NCBI RefSeq assembly: GCF_024171535.1
Contig: NZ_JALJZV010000001.1
Coordinates: forward strand, 434,001-498,000
Source: Flavobacterium sp. HSC-61S13
GTDB lineage: Bacteria > Bacteroidota > Bacteroidia > Flavobacteriales > Flavobacteriaceae
Length of the DNA stretch: 64,000 bases
Reading direction: 5' to 3'
The notes beneath the pieces are model-generated. The model was not told the origin of the DNA and did not search any database. It was given only the letters and a program-made list of their open reading frames with translations. Of the stretch, positions 27,062-36,196 are shown one piece after another; the stretch's first letter is position 1, and every line of letters starts with the position of its first letter. The position numbers were made by a program, and so were the translations under genes.

Positions 27062-27639
27062 TGGAATTAATAGAAAAAACATATTGTAAATTTTCCAATA
27101 GTTTAGATGATGACAGTTTAAATCCGAATAAAAAATATCACGATACGGCATATGGCTTTCCCATTGATGACGATAATGAATTATTTGCTCGTTTGGTATT
27201 AGAGATCAATCAGGCTGGCTTGAGTTGGTCGTTGATCTTACATAAAAAGGATCATTTTTATCAGGCATACGACAATTTTAGTATAGCGAAGGTAGCAGCT
27301 TATCAAAGTGAGGATTTTGACCGTTTAATGTCTGATCCAGGAATTATTAGGAATAAGTTAAAAATACAGGCGGCTATCTATAACGCACAGCAAATATTGA
27401 AAATTCAGTCTGATTATGGTTCCTTTAAGCAATGGTTAGATTTGCAACACCCAAAGAGTAAGCAAGAATGGGTTTTAGTGTTTAAAAAAAACTTTAAATT
27501 TACCGGGGGAGAAATTGTCAATGAATTTCTAATGAGTACGGGATATTTGGCCGGTGCACATCAAGTGGATTGCCCTATTTATGCCCAGGTACTACTGCGT
27601 AAACCCAAATGGTGTGAAACACCAAATATCGGAGATTAA
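27061..27639 (+). CDS. tag: DNA-3-methyladenine glycosylase I (Tag-like)
   Basis: The 192-residue protein has the Tag-family pattern YHDTAYGFPIDDDNELFARLVLEINQAGLSWSLILHKKDHFYQAYDNFSIAKVA, then GIIRNKLKIQAAIYNAQ and late FLMSTGYLAGAHQVDCP. In Tag the helix-hairpin-helix-like core binds 3-methyladenine, with the Glu of the LxLE(I)xQAGLSW segment at the active site, and the C-terminal His/Cys help bind zinc. It repairs alkylated DNA. It is coupled to the preceding membrane protein gene. Confidence 0.9.
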   Translation: MELIEKTYCKFSNSLDDDSLNPNKKYHDTAYGFPIDDDNELFARLVLEINQAGLSWSLILHKKDHFYQAYDNFSIAKVAAYQSEDFDRLMSDPGIIRNKLKIQAAIYNAQQILKIQSDYGSFKQWLDLQHPKSKQEWVLVFKKNFKFTGGEIVNEFLMSTGYLAGAHQVDCPIYAQVLLRKPKWCETPNIGD

Positions 27640-27680
27640 GACGGAAAAACTTATAAATATTAGTAAATCGCAGCAATATT

Positions 27681-28478
27681 ATGAAGCAAGATCATTTACA
27701 ACTTCGTACGGTTGATGTTACCAGATACATCACGCCTTTGAGAGAGGGCGGGTCTCTACCGGCTTTAGCCGATGCAGATGATGGTTTCAAGTATGTATTA
27801 AAATTTAAAGGCGCCGGGCATGGGGTAAAAGCATTAATAGCGGAATTGCTCGGAGGTGAAATCGCGCGATATCTTGGCTTAGCTGTTCCGGAAATCGTGT
27901 TTGCTCAATTGGATGAAGCTTTTGGAAGAACAGAAGCCGATGAGGAGATTCAAGATTTGTTGCAATTTAGTCAAGGGTTAAACTTGGCCTTACACTTTTT
28001 GTCTGGTTCATTGACCTATGATCCTGCTACAACGAAAATAGATGCTGTTTTAGCCTCTAAAATAGTTTGGCTAGATGCATTTATCACAAATGTAGACAGA
28101 ACCTTTAGAAACACCAATATGCTGTTTTGGCATCAGGAACTCTGGTTGATTGATCATGGTGCGGCTTTTTATTTTCATCATGCTTTTACCAATTGGGAAA
28201 AAAGTGCCCTCACGCCATTCGCACTAATTAAGGATCATGTATTGTTGCCGCAAGCATCAGAGCTTGACGCAGTAGACAAACAATTTAAAGAGCTATTAAA
28301 TAATCCCGTTTTAAAAGAAATAGTGAATTTAATACCAGAAGAATGGCTGATTTGGGAGGGTTCCGAATGGAGTTCTGATCAAATACGAGAAATTTACTTA
28401 ACTTTTTTAACGACTCGCCTAGAAAATTCGGACTTATTTATTAACGAAGCAAAAAAAGCACGACATGCAATTATATGA
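27681..28478 (+). CDS. HipA-like kinase-fold protein
   Basis: The 265-residue protein resembles the compact 'HipA family kinase' group: FKYVLKFKGAGHGVKALIAELLGGEIARYLGL with a nucleotide-binding Lys, then DAFITNVDRTFRNTNMLFW with the catalytic-loop Asp/Asn, and LWLIDHGAAFYFHH with a metal-binding Asp. Full HipA is about 440 residues, so this is a core-only form. No HipB antitoxin is adjacent. Instead its 3' end overlaps a DUF3037 gene by 14 bp, a pairing common in bacteria. The substrate is unknown. Confidence 0.85.
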   Translation: MKQDHLQLRTVDVTRYITPLREGGSLPALADADDGFKYVLKFKGAGHGVKALIAELLGGEIARYLGLAVPEIVFAQLDEAFGRTEADEEIQDLLQFSQGLNLALHFLSGSLTYDPATTKIDAVLASKIVWLDAFITNVDRTFRNTNMLFWHQELWLIDHGAAFYFHHAFTNWEKSALTPFALIKDHVLLPQASELDAVDKQFKELLNNPVLKEIVNLIPEEWLIWEGSEWSSDQIREIYLTFLTTRLENSDLFINEAKKARHAII

Positions 28479-28839
28479 GTATGCTGTTATTCGATTTGTA
28501 CCACAGGTAGAACGCGAAGAGTTTTTTAATATTGGAGTGCTCGTCTTTTGTAAACGATCTAAGTATATAAAAGTGAAGTTTTTTGTGGATCCAAATAAAT
28601 TCCAATTGTTTAAAACCGAAGTTGACTACCATAACTTATTGGAGTACGTTGACGCATTTGAAAACATAGTGGCGGGAAATGCATCCGGAGGACCGATAGC
28701 TACTATGGATGTAGCAGAGCGATTTAGGTGGTTAACAGCGGTTCGAAGTTCTTGTATACAAACATCACGACCGCATCCAGGCAGGACCTTAGATTTAGGG
28801 CTTCTCCTAGATAAACTATTTGTGGAAACAGTCTTATAG
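28465..28839 (+). CDS. DUF3037 domain protein
   Basis: The 124-residue protein has the DUF3037 pattern LYEYAVIRFVPQVEREEFFNIGVLVFCKRSKYIKVKF, ending LDKLFVETVL. It overlaps the HipA-like kinase gene by 14 bp and is presumably its functional partner. The biochemical role is unknown. It ends shortly before a long hairpin belonging to the convergent racemase-like gene. Confidence 0.9.
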   Translation: MQLYEYAVIRFVPQVEREEFFNIGVLVFCKRSKYIKVKFFVDPNKFQLFKTEVDYHNLLEYVDAFENIVAGNASGGPIATMDVAERFRWLTAVRSSCIQTSRPHPGRTLDLGLLLDKLFVETVL

Positions 28840-28875
28840 AATGTATAGTCAATCTTAGTTATACGTCGGGGATAT

Positions 28876-28918
28876 AAAAAACGGGCTTGATTTTGTACAC
28901 GACAAAATCAAGCCCGTT
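28876..28918 (-). terminator. Strong terminator of the racemase-like gene
   Basis: A 17-bp perfect stem (AACGGGCTTGATTTTGT and its complement) with a 5-base loop and an A-run on the left gives a U-run on the minus strand, 23 bp past the stop at 28941. It probably also stops the plus-strand DUF3037 transcript. Confidence 0.85.
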
Positions 28919-28940
28919 GTATGATGTATTATGATCGATT

Positions 28941-30011
28941 TTATTCGATTTTCTTATCGACATAGTCAGAGTTCATAATTCTCAATATTCCCATATAATC
29001 CATTTTAAATGGAATAAGGTCACCAACTTTGATAGTATCCTTATTTTTGTCCAAATCAATCACAATCATATCCGAACTTGCACCTACAATTTTCATGGAA
29101 GGGTCCATTGGACTGATGTGTTCTGTTTCTATATCGAGTAATCCCAAATCAATAATTGCGCGATAGTTGATAGAGCCCTCCAAAGCCGGGTCAAATTCGG
29201 TTTTATCACCTAATAAGTTTAGTCCCATTTCTCCCGAAGGAATCATCGGTTTTTCATGCAGTTCAATGACTTCCGCATAAAGCTTAAAAACATCGTGATG
29301 CATATGATCTATTAATGTATTATCGTATACGTTAGTTCCCAAATACAAAGTTTCTCCAACTCTAAAATGATTGATAGCAGCCGGTAGGGTAGCATTGAGA
29401 ATTAAAGGAATCGTCACAGAGGCACCACCTGAAAGATATTTGATCTCCCTATTGAATTTTACCTCTAAAATTTGTTTGTATAGGGACAATTGAATCAATT
29501 TGTCTGCATTGGGCAAAACACCGTACATACAAGTTAGATTGGTCCCAATTCCGATGATTTCGATATGCGGTAATTCAAATACTTGCTCATAAAACGCAAT
29601 AAGACTTTCGCCGAGTATACCTTCTCGCAATTCACCTAGTTCTACCATAATGACCACTTTATGCAGTACATTTTGTTTTACTGCCGATTTAGATAGTAGT
29701 TTGATGGTTTCGAGCTCTGTGTTAAAGCTGATGTTGGCATATTTTACAATTTTATCAATACTTCTCTTTGGAGGTGGTTTGATGTAGATCGTTTCAACAT
29801 GGGGATTGATCTTTTTGACCATTTGGAGATTGGAAGCTCTCGAATCACAAATTTGTTTGGGTTGTAGTTCTAAGAGTTTTTCCAAATACAATTGATTACC
29901 GCACAGCAGTTTGGCTACTATAGCCCATTCAATGCCTCTTTTTTCAAAAATCCCCTCGAGAATGTCAAAGTTTTCTTTTAATTTTTGGGTGTTTAAAGTG
30001 ATAAAAGCCAT
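28941..30011 (-). CDS. Alanine racemase-fold (fold-type III PLP) protein
   Basis: The 356-residue protein starts MAFITLNTQKLKENFDILEGIFEKRGIEWAIVAKLLCGN, where the Lys in AKLLCGN is the expected PLP Lys. It continues with VVIMVELGELREGILGESL and YLSGGASVTIPLIL typical of the ornithine/amino-acid racemase-like (YhfX) group. It acts presumably on a basic or other amino acid; the substrate is not determined. It is 2 bp downstream of a GNAT gene, forming a two-gene unit. Confidence 0.85.
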   Translation of the reverse strand: MAFITLNTQKLKENFDILEGIFEKRGIEWAIVAKLLCGNQLYLEKLLELQPKQICDSRASNLQMVKKINPHVETIYIKPPPKRSIDKIVKYANISFNTELETIKLLSKSAVKQNVLHKVVIMVELGELREGILGESLIAFYEQVFELPHIEIIGIGTNLTCMYGVLPNADKLIQLSLYKQILEVKFNREIKYLSGGASVTIPLILNATLPAAINHFRVGETLYLGTNVYDNTLIDHMHHDVFKLYAEVIELHEKPMIPSGEMGLNLLGDKTEFDPALEGSINYRAIIDLGLLDIETEHISPMDPSMKIVGASSDMIVIDLDKNKDTIKVGDLIPFKMDYMGILRIMNSDYVDKKIE

Positions 30012-30013
30012 GA

Positions 30014-30457
30014 TTATTTCTTTAAACGCATTTCTAAATATTTGTTTTCAAAGCCCAATTTTTCATATAACTTTTTAGCGGGATTTTGTGCTTCAACATG
30101 TAGGGCAATAGAACCGCTGGTTTGTTTGATGGCTTCCTCCATTAATCTCTTACCGATGCCTTGTCCTCGCAGCAATTGATCCGTTGCGATATAGACCAGT
30201 ATGTGTTCGGGGATAAATCCGTCCATTTTAGTATCTAAAATCACGACAATACCTGCGATAGCATCCGTGCTTTTTTTAGCAATTAGAATAAAACCTCCCG
30301 GTTTATCTTCTTTGGCTAAAGCGTAATTCAAAGCTTTTTCAATATCTACTTTTTCATCGCCGTATTGTTCTAAATGCTGATATAAAAAAGCGATATAGCT
30401 TTGTAATTCATTTTCTGACGGTAGATGTTCGGGTGATTTTTTGTTGATTTGAATCAT
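30014..30457 (-). CDS. GNAT family N-acetyltransferase
   Basis: The 147-residue GNAT has the acetyl-CoA loop LRGQGIGKRLMEEAIK and C-terminal SIALHVEAQNPAKKLYEKLGFENK, a full-length family pattern. The start at 30457 (MIQINKKSPEHLP) is chosen because a further 33 upstream codons lack family character and run through very A-rich sequence. It precedes the racemase-like gene by 2 bp, so the two are likely co-translated. Confidence 0.9.
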   Translation of the reverse strand: MIQINKKSPEHLPSENELQSYIAFLYQHLEQYGDEKVDIEKALNYALAKEDKPGGFILIAKKSTDAIAGIVVILDTKMDGFIPEHILVYIATDQLLRGQGIGKRLMEEAIKQTSGSIALHVEAQNPAKKLYEKLGFENKYLEMRLKK

Positions 30458-30675
30458 GTAATCTTTTTTTTGCTGATCGTAAAAAAAAATACAGCGAATA
30501 CAATCTTTGAAAAATAAAGTAAGGTGAGAAAGGGGATTAGCCAGGGCTAAAAACAAAGAAAATATCAGAAGCTGTTTTTTACTAAATCAGCTGGTTTAAA
30601 TAAAAATATAAGCAAATATAAGAATATTATATTTAAAAACCGCAAAAAAAATATGTTTTAGTCTTTTTTGTTAAC

Positions 30676-30706
30676 AAAAAACCAGAGGTTAACCTCTGGT
30701 TTTTTT
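30676..30706. terminator. Terminator of cysK
   Basis: ACCAGAGG-TTAA-CCTCTGGT with an A-run on the left and a T-run on the right, 4 bp from the cysK stop codon. It works on either strand. Confidence 0.9.
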
Positions 30707-30710
30707 AACT

Positions 30711-31649
30711 TTATAGTTTGATTTCGGCACTGTTTTCATCAAATAAATCAGCTATAGACCAATAGCGTTCGCCCGTATCATAATTAAATGTAAGCACTTT
30801 GGACCCCTTAGGAATATCCCCTAAGGTTTTGTGTATGGCTGCTAGAGAGGCACCCGTTGAGATTCCGGCTAGTATACCTTCTTCTTTCGCTATGCGTTGC
30901 GTAAATTTAAAAGCCTCCTCTTTACCTACTTTTATGATTCCATCAAATAATTCGGTTTTTAGTATTTGAGGAACAAAACCTGCTCCGATACCTTGAAGTG
31001 GGTGAGGACCTGCTTGACCACCGCTTAAAACGGCCGACAATTCCGGTTCTACAGCATAAACTTTAATAGCAGGAAAGGCCGTTTTTAAAACTTCTGCAAC
31101 TCCTGTGATATGTCCACCTGTTCCTACACCAGTAATCAAATAATCCAAGCCTTCTGGAAAGGCTTCTAAAATTTCTTGAGCCGTTGTTTTTCTATGTATG
31201 GCTGGATTGGCAGCATTATTAAATTGTTGCGGAACCCAGGAGTTTTCCGTTTTTGCAGCCAAGTCAATGGCTTTATTTACAGATCCGGTTGTGCCTAATT
31301 CCTTTGGTGTAAGTACAAATTGTGCGCCGTAAGCCGACATCAATTTTCTTCTTTCCATACTCATGGATTCCGGCATAACCAGTATCAATTTATATCCTTT
31401 AACAGCACATACCATAGCCAAGCCAACGCCCGTATTTCCTGAGGTGGGTTCAATAATCGTAGTATCCTTATTGATCAAACCCCTGTTTTCAGCATCTTCA
31501 ATCATTGCAAGTGCAATACGATCTTTCAAGCTTCCTCCGGGATTACTCTTTTCCAGTTTTATCCAAACCTGAATATCTGCGGGAAATAATTTATTAATCT
31601 TGACATGAGGTGTATGACCTATAGTGTCTAAAATGGTATTTACTTTCAT
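30711..31649 (-). CDS. cysK: Cysteine synthase (O-acetylserine sulfhydrylase)
   Basis: The 312-residue fold-type II PLP enzyme has the Schiff-base Lys in [17 protein letters not shown], the substrate loop [13 protein letters not shown], and the phosphate-binding [14 protein letters not shown]. It makes cysteine from O-acetylserine and sulfide. It lies 7 bp downstream of the serine acetyltransferase gene, so the pathway's two steps are co-expressed. The C-terminal residues of CysE normally insert in this enzyme's active site; the partner here ends PINFII with a terminal Ile, which fits complex formation. Confidence 0.95.
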   Translation of the reverse strand: MKVNTILDTIGHTPHVKINKLFPADIQVWIKLEKSNPGGSLKDRIALAMIEDAENRGLINKDTTIIEPTSGNTGVGLAMVCAVKGYKLILVMPESMSMERRKLMSAYGAQFVLTPKELGTTGSVNKAIDLAAKTENSWVPQQFNNAANPAIHRKTTAQEILEAFPEGLDYLITGVGTGGHITGVAEVLKTAFPAIKVYAVEPELSAVLSGGQAGPHPLQGIGAGFVPQILKTELFDGIIKVGKEEAFKFTQRIAKEEGILAGISTGASLAAIHKTLGDIPKGSKVLTFNYDTGERYWSIADLFDENSAEIKL

Positions 31650-31656
31650 GATATTT

Positions 31657-32484
31657 CTATATTATAAAGTTAATAGGTTCTGGAATAATTTCTTTGTCCT
31701 TGGTATATATTTTACTTTTATTGTAAATAATAGAATGCGGTTTAACACTTTTTGTCAACCATACGTTACCACCGATTACGCTATTATGTCCTACAACGGT
31801 GTCTCCTCCGAGAATTGTGGCCCCTGAATAGATCACTACATGATCTTCAATGGAGGGATGGCGCCTCAGATGTGCTTTATCTTTTGATACTGAAATGGCA
31901 CCGAGAGTAACCCCTTGATACAATTTGACGTGATTTCCAATAGTCGTTGTTTCTCCAATAACGATTCCTGTACCGTGGTCAATAAAAAATGAATTTCCTA
32001 TGGTCGCTGCTGGATGTATGTCTATTCCAGTTTTATTATGTGCAAACTCGGTCCAAATACGAGGAATTAATTTGACTTGCTGTAAGTGCAACTGATGCGC
32101 AAATCGATAAATAGAAATGGCATAAAAACCGGGATAGGATATCAATATCTCTTGCAAACACGTTGCCGCAGGATCATTGTCCAAAATGGCATTCGCATCA
32201 CTGAGAAGCTTAAAATAAATATGGGGTAATGCTTCAAAAAACTGATCTACGATCACTTGTACTTGTGAAGCATCGTGAAAGGAATGAAATAAAATGGTGG
32301 TGAATTCGCTTTTTAGACTATTTAACCGTATTTCAATAGCTTCCTCGGAAAGGTATTTTTTATCTTCGAGTTGAAATAAAAAGCGAAACAATACATCGGT
32401 AAAACTCTCGATGCGCAATTTGTCTAAAAAACTTGCTGAACTACGATTGCTCTCTAATAAAGTCTGAATAAAGGGATCTTTCAT
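31657..32484 (-). CDS. cysE: Serine O-acetyltransferase
   Basis: The start at 32484 ([11 protein letters not shown]) gives 275 residues; a longer frame from 32523 adds 13 unconvincing residues. The N-terminal half is helical. The left-handed beta-helix carries [50 protein letters not shown] with the catalytic Asp/His, and then [22 protein letters not shown]. It acetylates serine with acetyl-CoA, and the C-terminus ends in Ile, typical for binding CysK. It leads the cysE-cysK unit. Confidence 0.94.
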   Translation of the reverse strand: MKDPFIQTLLESNRSSASFLDKLRIESFTDVLFRFLFQLEDKKYLSEEAIEIRLNSLKSEFTTILFHSFHDASQVQVIVDQFFEALPHIYFKLLSDANAILDNDPAATCLQEILISYPGFYAISIYRFAHQLHLQQVKLIPRIWTEFAHNKTGIDIHPAATIGNSFFIDHGTGIVIGETTTIGNHVKLYQGVTLGAISVSKDKAHLRRHPSIEDHVVIYSGATILGGDTVVGHNSVIGGNVWLTKSVKPHSIIYNKSKIYTKDKEIIPEPINFII

Positions 32485-32840
32485 GTTTTTTTTGTGGTTA
32501 TTTACACATTCTAAAAATAGCAAAAAGAACTGTATCTTTGTTGCTAAGCGATAACAGAACCAGCACTGTTGTACTAAATCTATTGCGATTGAGTAAATTT
32601 AATATGTTTATAATGTAAATATACTTTGTTTATTTACAGGAAATCACAGATTACCCATTTTTAATATTTTTTTAATAATTGGTAAAAAAATGTACTAAAA
32701 TATCGTTTTTTGCAAAATAAAATTCACCGATAGAGCAGTATTATCACTGATTTATTTATTTCAATAAAATTGCTTTGTAAAAGTATTTTAACATTTTTTA
32801 TCTCAAAAGGACCTACTTTGTTAAATATGGGGTTCGGTGC

Positions 32841-32870
32841 TTGTAAACACAGAAAACTAAGCTAAATTTG
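32841..32870 (+). promoter_or_regulatory. Canonical Bacteroidota promoter in intergenic region
   Basis: TTG at 32841-32843, a 19-base spacer, then TAAATTTG at 32863-32870. Both elements and the spacing fit the -33/-7 consensus. The expected start site is near 32877, just before an ATG at 32882. Confidence 0.55.
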
Positions 32871-32881
32871 TTCTCAAGTTT

Positions 32882-33004
32882 ATGAAGAGCAATCAAAATG
32901 TTTTATATATAAACGGAAAATTAGACTTTTTTATTTTTAAGTTTTTCTTGAGCTGGCTACTTATAGGGAAAATTTGGTTTTGTTGTTTTGTTGGTCTTTT
33001 TTGA
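32882..33004 (+). CDS. Possible 40-residue membrane peptide
   Basis: A 40-codon frame (begins MKSNQNVLYINGK) encodes a hydrophobic stretch FFIFKFFLSWLLIGKIWFCC that could span the membrane. It starts about 12 bases after a canonical promoter and is followed by a strong terminator at 33112-33143. Support is positional only; no family is recognised, and the transcript could instead be a small non-coding RNA. Confidence 0.3.
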   Translation: MKSNQNVLYINGKLDFFIFKFFLSWLLIGKIWFCCFVGLF

Positions 33005-33111
33005 AGTATTAAAATATTTTATTTTTTGATTTTATTTTTTTCAATACAGTCCTTTTCCATATGGGGCTAGAAAATAAATCGATCAGATATGTAAATTTGC
33101 TATGAAAAAGG

Positions 33112-33143
33112 AAACCTGTAAAGAAATTTACAGGTTTTTTTTT
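33112..33143 (+). terminator. GAAA-tetraloop intrinsic terminator
   Basis: AAACCTGTAAA-GAAA-TTTACAGGTTT followed by a long T-run: an 11-bp perfect stem with a GNRA loop. No annotated gene ends here, so it implies a transcript from about 32877. Confidence 0.88.
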
Positions 33144-33287
33144 GCAAAACTGTTTTGGAATTAGGATCAAAAAAATGATATATACCATAATCTTCAAAAA
33201 ATACTATAAGATCATTTTCTAATTATAAATATTTATTAATATTATCATAACTAGTGCTAATATTTTAAATATATGACCCATAATTTA

Positions 33288-33295
33288 TATATTTG
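33288..33295 (+). promoter_or_regulatory. Putative AraC-gene promoter -7 element
   Basis: TATATTTG matches TAnnTTTG, about 107 bases upstream of the ATG at 33402; no clear -33 is seen. Confidence 0.35.
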
Positions 33296-33401
33296 TGAGT
33301 AAGATTACACTTGATTCTCATTAAATTTCTTTAAATATTTTAGTGAGTGATTGATTCAATTTATTTGCGGCTATTTCTTTTATTTAAAACCTGCATCTAT
33401 C

Positions 33402-34388
33402 ATGACTGTTATTGAACCATTTTACAGAGCCGATCTGAATTGGATCGAAGTATTGTCACAAGCCATTGGTGGTATTGTAGATAATAATTTTATAAAGGGT
33501 AATAATTCCACATACGAAGGTATTCACTATGTACTCCCAATAGAAGATAATATCACAGCTATGCTGGAAGATACTTTATACAAGGAGGATGTTCACTTCA
33601 AGTATACCAATGAGCAAGCCAAGTTTGTCGGTTTATATTTTTACAGTGCTGACGAGCGCGATATTGACTTCAGCGTGGACGATCAGGAACACAATAAATT
33701 GGGAATCCTCAACTACAATTTTTCGATTGCAGATAGCAGTTTGGGTTTAAAATACAACATTAGAAAGGGAACTAAAGCATTTACGATTTGTATTTTTATC
33801 AATAGAGAACTCCTAAAAACTTATATAAAAAATCTACCAGAGATGGCTTTTATCAGCGAGGACATGTTTAATCTAGAGAAAAACACCATAGTTCGGTTGG
33901 ATAGAATGTCTCCTAAATCGTCTTTGCTAATCGATACCTTCCGGAAAGTATCACGCGACAATTCCTTTTATGAATTTCATTTTAAAGGACTTGTGTATGC
34001 TTTGATTTCGGAATATTTGACGCAACTAAATTTTAATAAAATTGTAATTGGAAAAGCCATAAATGAGGATTTTAGGTCGATATTAAAATCCAAACTTTTT
34101 TTATTGGATTCCATTGAAGGAGATTTTCCTGGAGTAGATATTTTAGCAGCTCAATTACTGATGTCGACTTCAAAATACAAAATTCTTTTTACCAAAATTA
34201 CCGGTTTAAGTCCAGGATTATACTTCCAAACCAATAAGTTACAGCGCGCTAAAGAACTACTGGCTACCGGACAATATACCATAGGAGAGGTTTCAGAAAG
34301 ACTGAAGTATTCAAGTATTTCCTATTTAGCCAAACGCTTTAAAGAGACCTATGGCGTATTTCCTAAAGAATATCAAAATTTACTGTAA
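33402..34388 (+). CDS. AraC-family transcriptional regulator (1 of 3)
   Basis: Starting at the ATG at 33402 (MTVIEPFYRADLNW) gives 328 residues; an in-frame TTG at 33351 is less likely. The C-terminal 90 residues are an AraC-type double helix-turn-helix: GVDILAAQLLMSTSKYKILFTKITGLSPGLYFQTNKLQRAKELL and TIGEVSERLKYSSISYLAKRFKETYGVFPKEYQ. The N-terminal half is an unclassified sensor domain. It is only 3 bp upstream of a second AraC gene with the same architecture, suggesting tandem duplication. Confidence 0.9.
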   Translation: MTVIEPFYRADLNWIEVLSQAIGGIVDNNFIKGNNSTYEGIHYVLPIEDNITAMLEDTLYKEDVHFKYTNEQAKFVGLYFYSADERDIDFSVDDQEHNKLGILNYNFSIADSSLGLKYNIRKGTKAFTICIFINRELLKTYIKNLPEMAFISEDMFNLEKNTIVRLDRMSPKSSLLIDTFRKVSRDNSFYEFHFKGLVYALISEYLTQLNFNKIVIGKAINEDFRSILKSKLFLLDSIEGDFPGVDILAAQLLMSTSKYKILFTKITGLSPGLYFQTNKLQRAKELLATGQYTIGEVSERLKYSSISYLAKRFKETYGVFPKEYQNLL

Positions 34389-34391
34389 TTC

Positions 34392-35396
34392 ATGGCAAAT
34401 TCAACCATAAAATTTAAACATACTTTTAGTCTTTCACCACAATGGCGACAAAAGTTTGTAGATGAACTTGGAGCTACAATTCTCAATAATCCGTCCATCA
34501 TGGAGTTTGATAAAAAAATGGCATCCGGCAATTGTTTTTTTACGGAAATTATTCCCGGATTATCTGTTTTATTGATAGATGCTGTTATAAATACTCCCAT
34601 CGAGTTTACACGCTTGGCGTCTGAAGATGACTTTTGGATCATTTACTTTGATTTGAGTGACACTTTAAATAAGCACAGAATTAACAAGCATAATTTTGAA
34701 ATAGGGGATCGTTCTAAGTTTGGTTTGGGTGTTTTAGACAGTCATATCAGCAGTACCTATGTTGCTGATGAACACAGTTGTATTTATTCATTGCGTATTT
34801 TTATCGACAAAAAATTAGTAGCTGAGAGTCTGAAAAAAATCGATCTAAATCAGCAGTTTAAAGGTGTTTTTGATCGCAATAAAAAGAAAGTTTTTTTCTA
34901 TAAACACATTGACAGTAGAAGTAAAATTGAGTTGTTTAGCTTGAAAAAACAGTCGATAAAAGGACCTAATTACGATTTAAAAATTAAAAGTACCGTTTAC
35001 AACTTACTCGCTTATTTTTTTGAGAGAGCTAGTGAAGTTTCAACTGCTAAAGTAACTTATGAAAAAGATGTAGAGGCCATAAATAGGAGTCAGGATTTTT
35101 TAATTTCAAATTTGTATCATCCTTTTCCAGGTATAGATGAATTATCGCGAATCGCGAATATGTCTGCTTCAAAATACAATAAGTTATATAAGATTATCTA
35201 CGGTATGAGCCCTGCTTCGTATTTTAAAGATCGAAAATTAGAATTATCTAGGGAGTTGTTGTCAAGTGGTCATTATAAATACATCAACGATATCGCTTTA
35301 GAATTAGGTTACAGTAAAACAACTTATTTCACCATGATATTTAAAAATAATTTCGGTTATTTACCCAGTGTAATATTTATAAAAAAAGAGGAATAA
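34392..35396 (+). CDS. AraC-family transcriptional regulator (2 of 3)
   Basis: The 334-residue protein has the AraC HTH at the C-terminus: GIDELSRIANMSASKYNKLYKIIYGMSPASYFKDRKLELSRELL followed by YINDIALELGYSKTTYFTMIFKNNFGYLPS. The N-terminal domain shares layout with the preceding protein (for instance the mid-protein 'IFIDKKLV' and 'IFINRELL' segments), so the two are probably diverged paralogues. Bicistronic with the previous gene. The effector is unknown. Confidence 0.9.
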   Translation: MANSTIKFKHTFSLSPQWRQKFVDELGATILNNPSIMEFDKKMASGNCFFTEIIPGLSVLLIDAVINTPIEFTRLASEDDFWIIYFDLSDTLNKHRINKHNFEIGDRSKFGLGVLDSHISSTYVADEHSCIYSLRIFIDKKLVAESLKKIDLNQQFKGVFDRNKKKVFFYKHIDSRSKIELFSLKKQSIKGPNYDLKIKSTVYNLLAYFFERASEVSTAKVTYEKDVEAINRSQDFLISNLYHPFPGIDELSRIANMSASKYNKLYKIIYGMSPASYFKDRKLELSRELLSSGHYKYINDIALELGYSKTTYFTMIFKNNFGYLPSVIFIKKEE

Positions 35397-35527
35397 AAAC
35401 GAGTCTTTTACAGTTGTTTTGCATTTCTTCTTAATTTATTTTTGTGTCTTGATAAGATCACATTCATAATTTTTATTTTGCATTAGTAGAGAAGTGACGA
35501 CCCAATCAACAAAACAACCTAAATTTT

Positions 35528-35995
35528 ATGAAAGCACCACTGAATATTGGAGATCGAGTACCTAATTTCGCACTAAGCGATCAAAACGGTAAAGTTTTTA
35601 ATTTGGAAGAAGAACTAATCGACAAAAAGTTGGTGCTATTCTTTTATCCCAAAGACGATAGTTTGGTATGTACCCAACAGGCTTGTGCGTTTCGTGATGC
35701 TTATAGTGAATTGGCTGTATATGGTGCTCGTGTTATCGGTATTAATTCAGGAACTGTAGAAAGTCACCAAAACTTTAGCCAAAATCAACGTTTGGGAATG
35801 ACACTACTCAGTGACCCTCATAGCGTGGTTTTAAACCTTTTTGGTGTTAAAAATTGGTTGTTTTTAACTGGGAGAGAAACTTTTATATTGGATCAAACCG
35901 GAATAATATTATTTAAATACCGCAATTTATTTAGTGGGAAATCGCATCTAAAAAAGGTATTGAAATTTCTACAATCCAACGCCCAGACCCAATAA
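35528..35995 (+). CDS. Peroxiredoxin, BCP-like (AhpC/TSA fold)
   Basis: The 155-residue protein starts NIGDRVPNFALSDQNGKVFNLEEEL. It has the peroxidatic Cys in FFYPKDDSLVCTQQACAFRD and a further Cys five residues on (CTQQAC), matching the BCP/PrxQ intrahelical two-Cys arrangement. The distal part TLLSDPHSVVLNLFGVKNWLFLTGRETFILDQTG is typical. It reduces peroxides with thioredoxin. It is the fourth peroxidase-type gene in the window, after Tpx and the 2-Cys Prx, and sits among AraC regulators. Confidence 0.92.
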   Translation: MKAPLNIGDRVPNFALSDQNGKVFNLEEELIDKKLVLFFYPKDDSLVCTQQACAFRDAYSELAVYGARVIGINSGTVESHQNFSQNQRLGMTLLSDPHSVVLNLFGVKNWLFLTGRETFILDQTGIILFKYRNLFSGKSHLKKVLKFLQSNAQTQ

Positions 35996-36196
35996 CCAAT
36001 TCCATGTTTTTACCTCATTTAATTAATCTTAGTTTACAGTAAGCTTTACTGCGATTTCTTCTTTAATTAACACTAATTTATAAAACAATTCCTTTAAACG
36101 ACTTATTTTTTAGTTAAAAATATTTTCCTTTTCGATTGAATTTTAGATATTTAGCACTTTGAATATTTAATTAGTTTTTTTTCAAAAGCTCGAACA

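Larger units (their letters stand above)
32524..33401. other. Long intergenic region with a possible small transcript
   Basis: This gap of nearly 880 bp between cysE and an AraC-type gene is very AT-rich. It contains a canonical promoter (32841-32870), a 40-codon frame (32882-33004), a GAAA-loop terminator (33112-33143) and a further promoter-like TATATTTG at 33288-33295 serving the AraC gene. The first 300 bp, upstream of cysE, show nothing definite. Confidence 0.5.

Noticed and set aside
33102..33164. 20-codon frame overlapping the GAAA-loop terminator (leader peptide)
   Set aside because: The frame runs through the terminator stem, and the promoter-like TAAATTTG just before it lacks a -33. 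No amino-acid run typical of attenuators is present.
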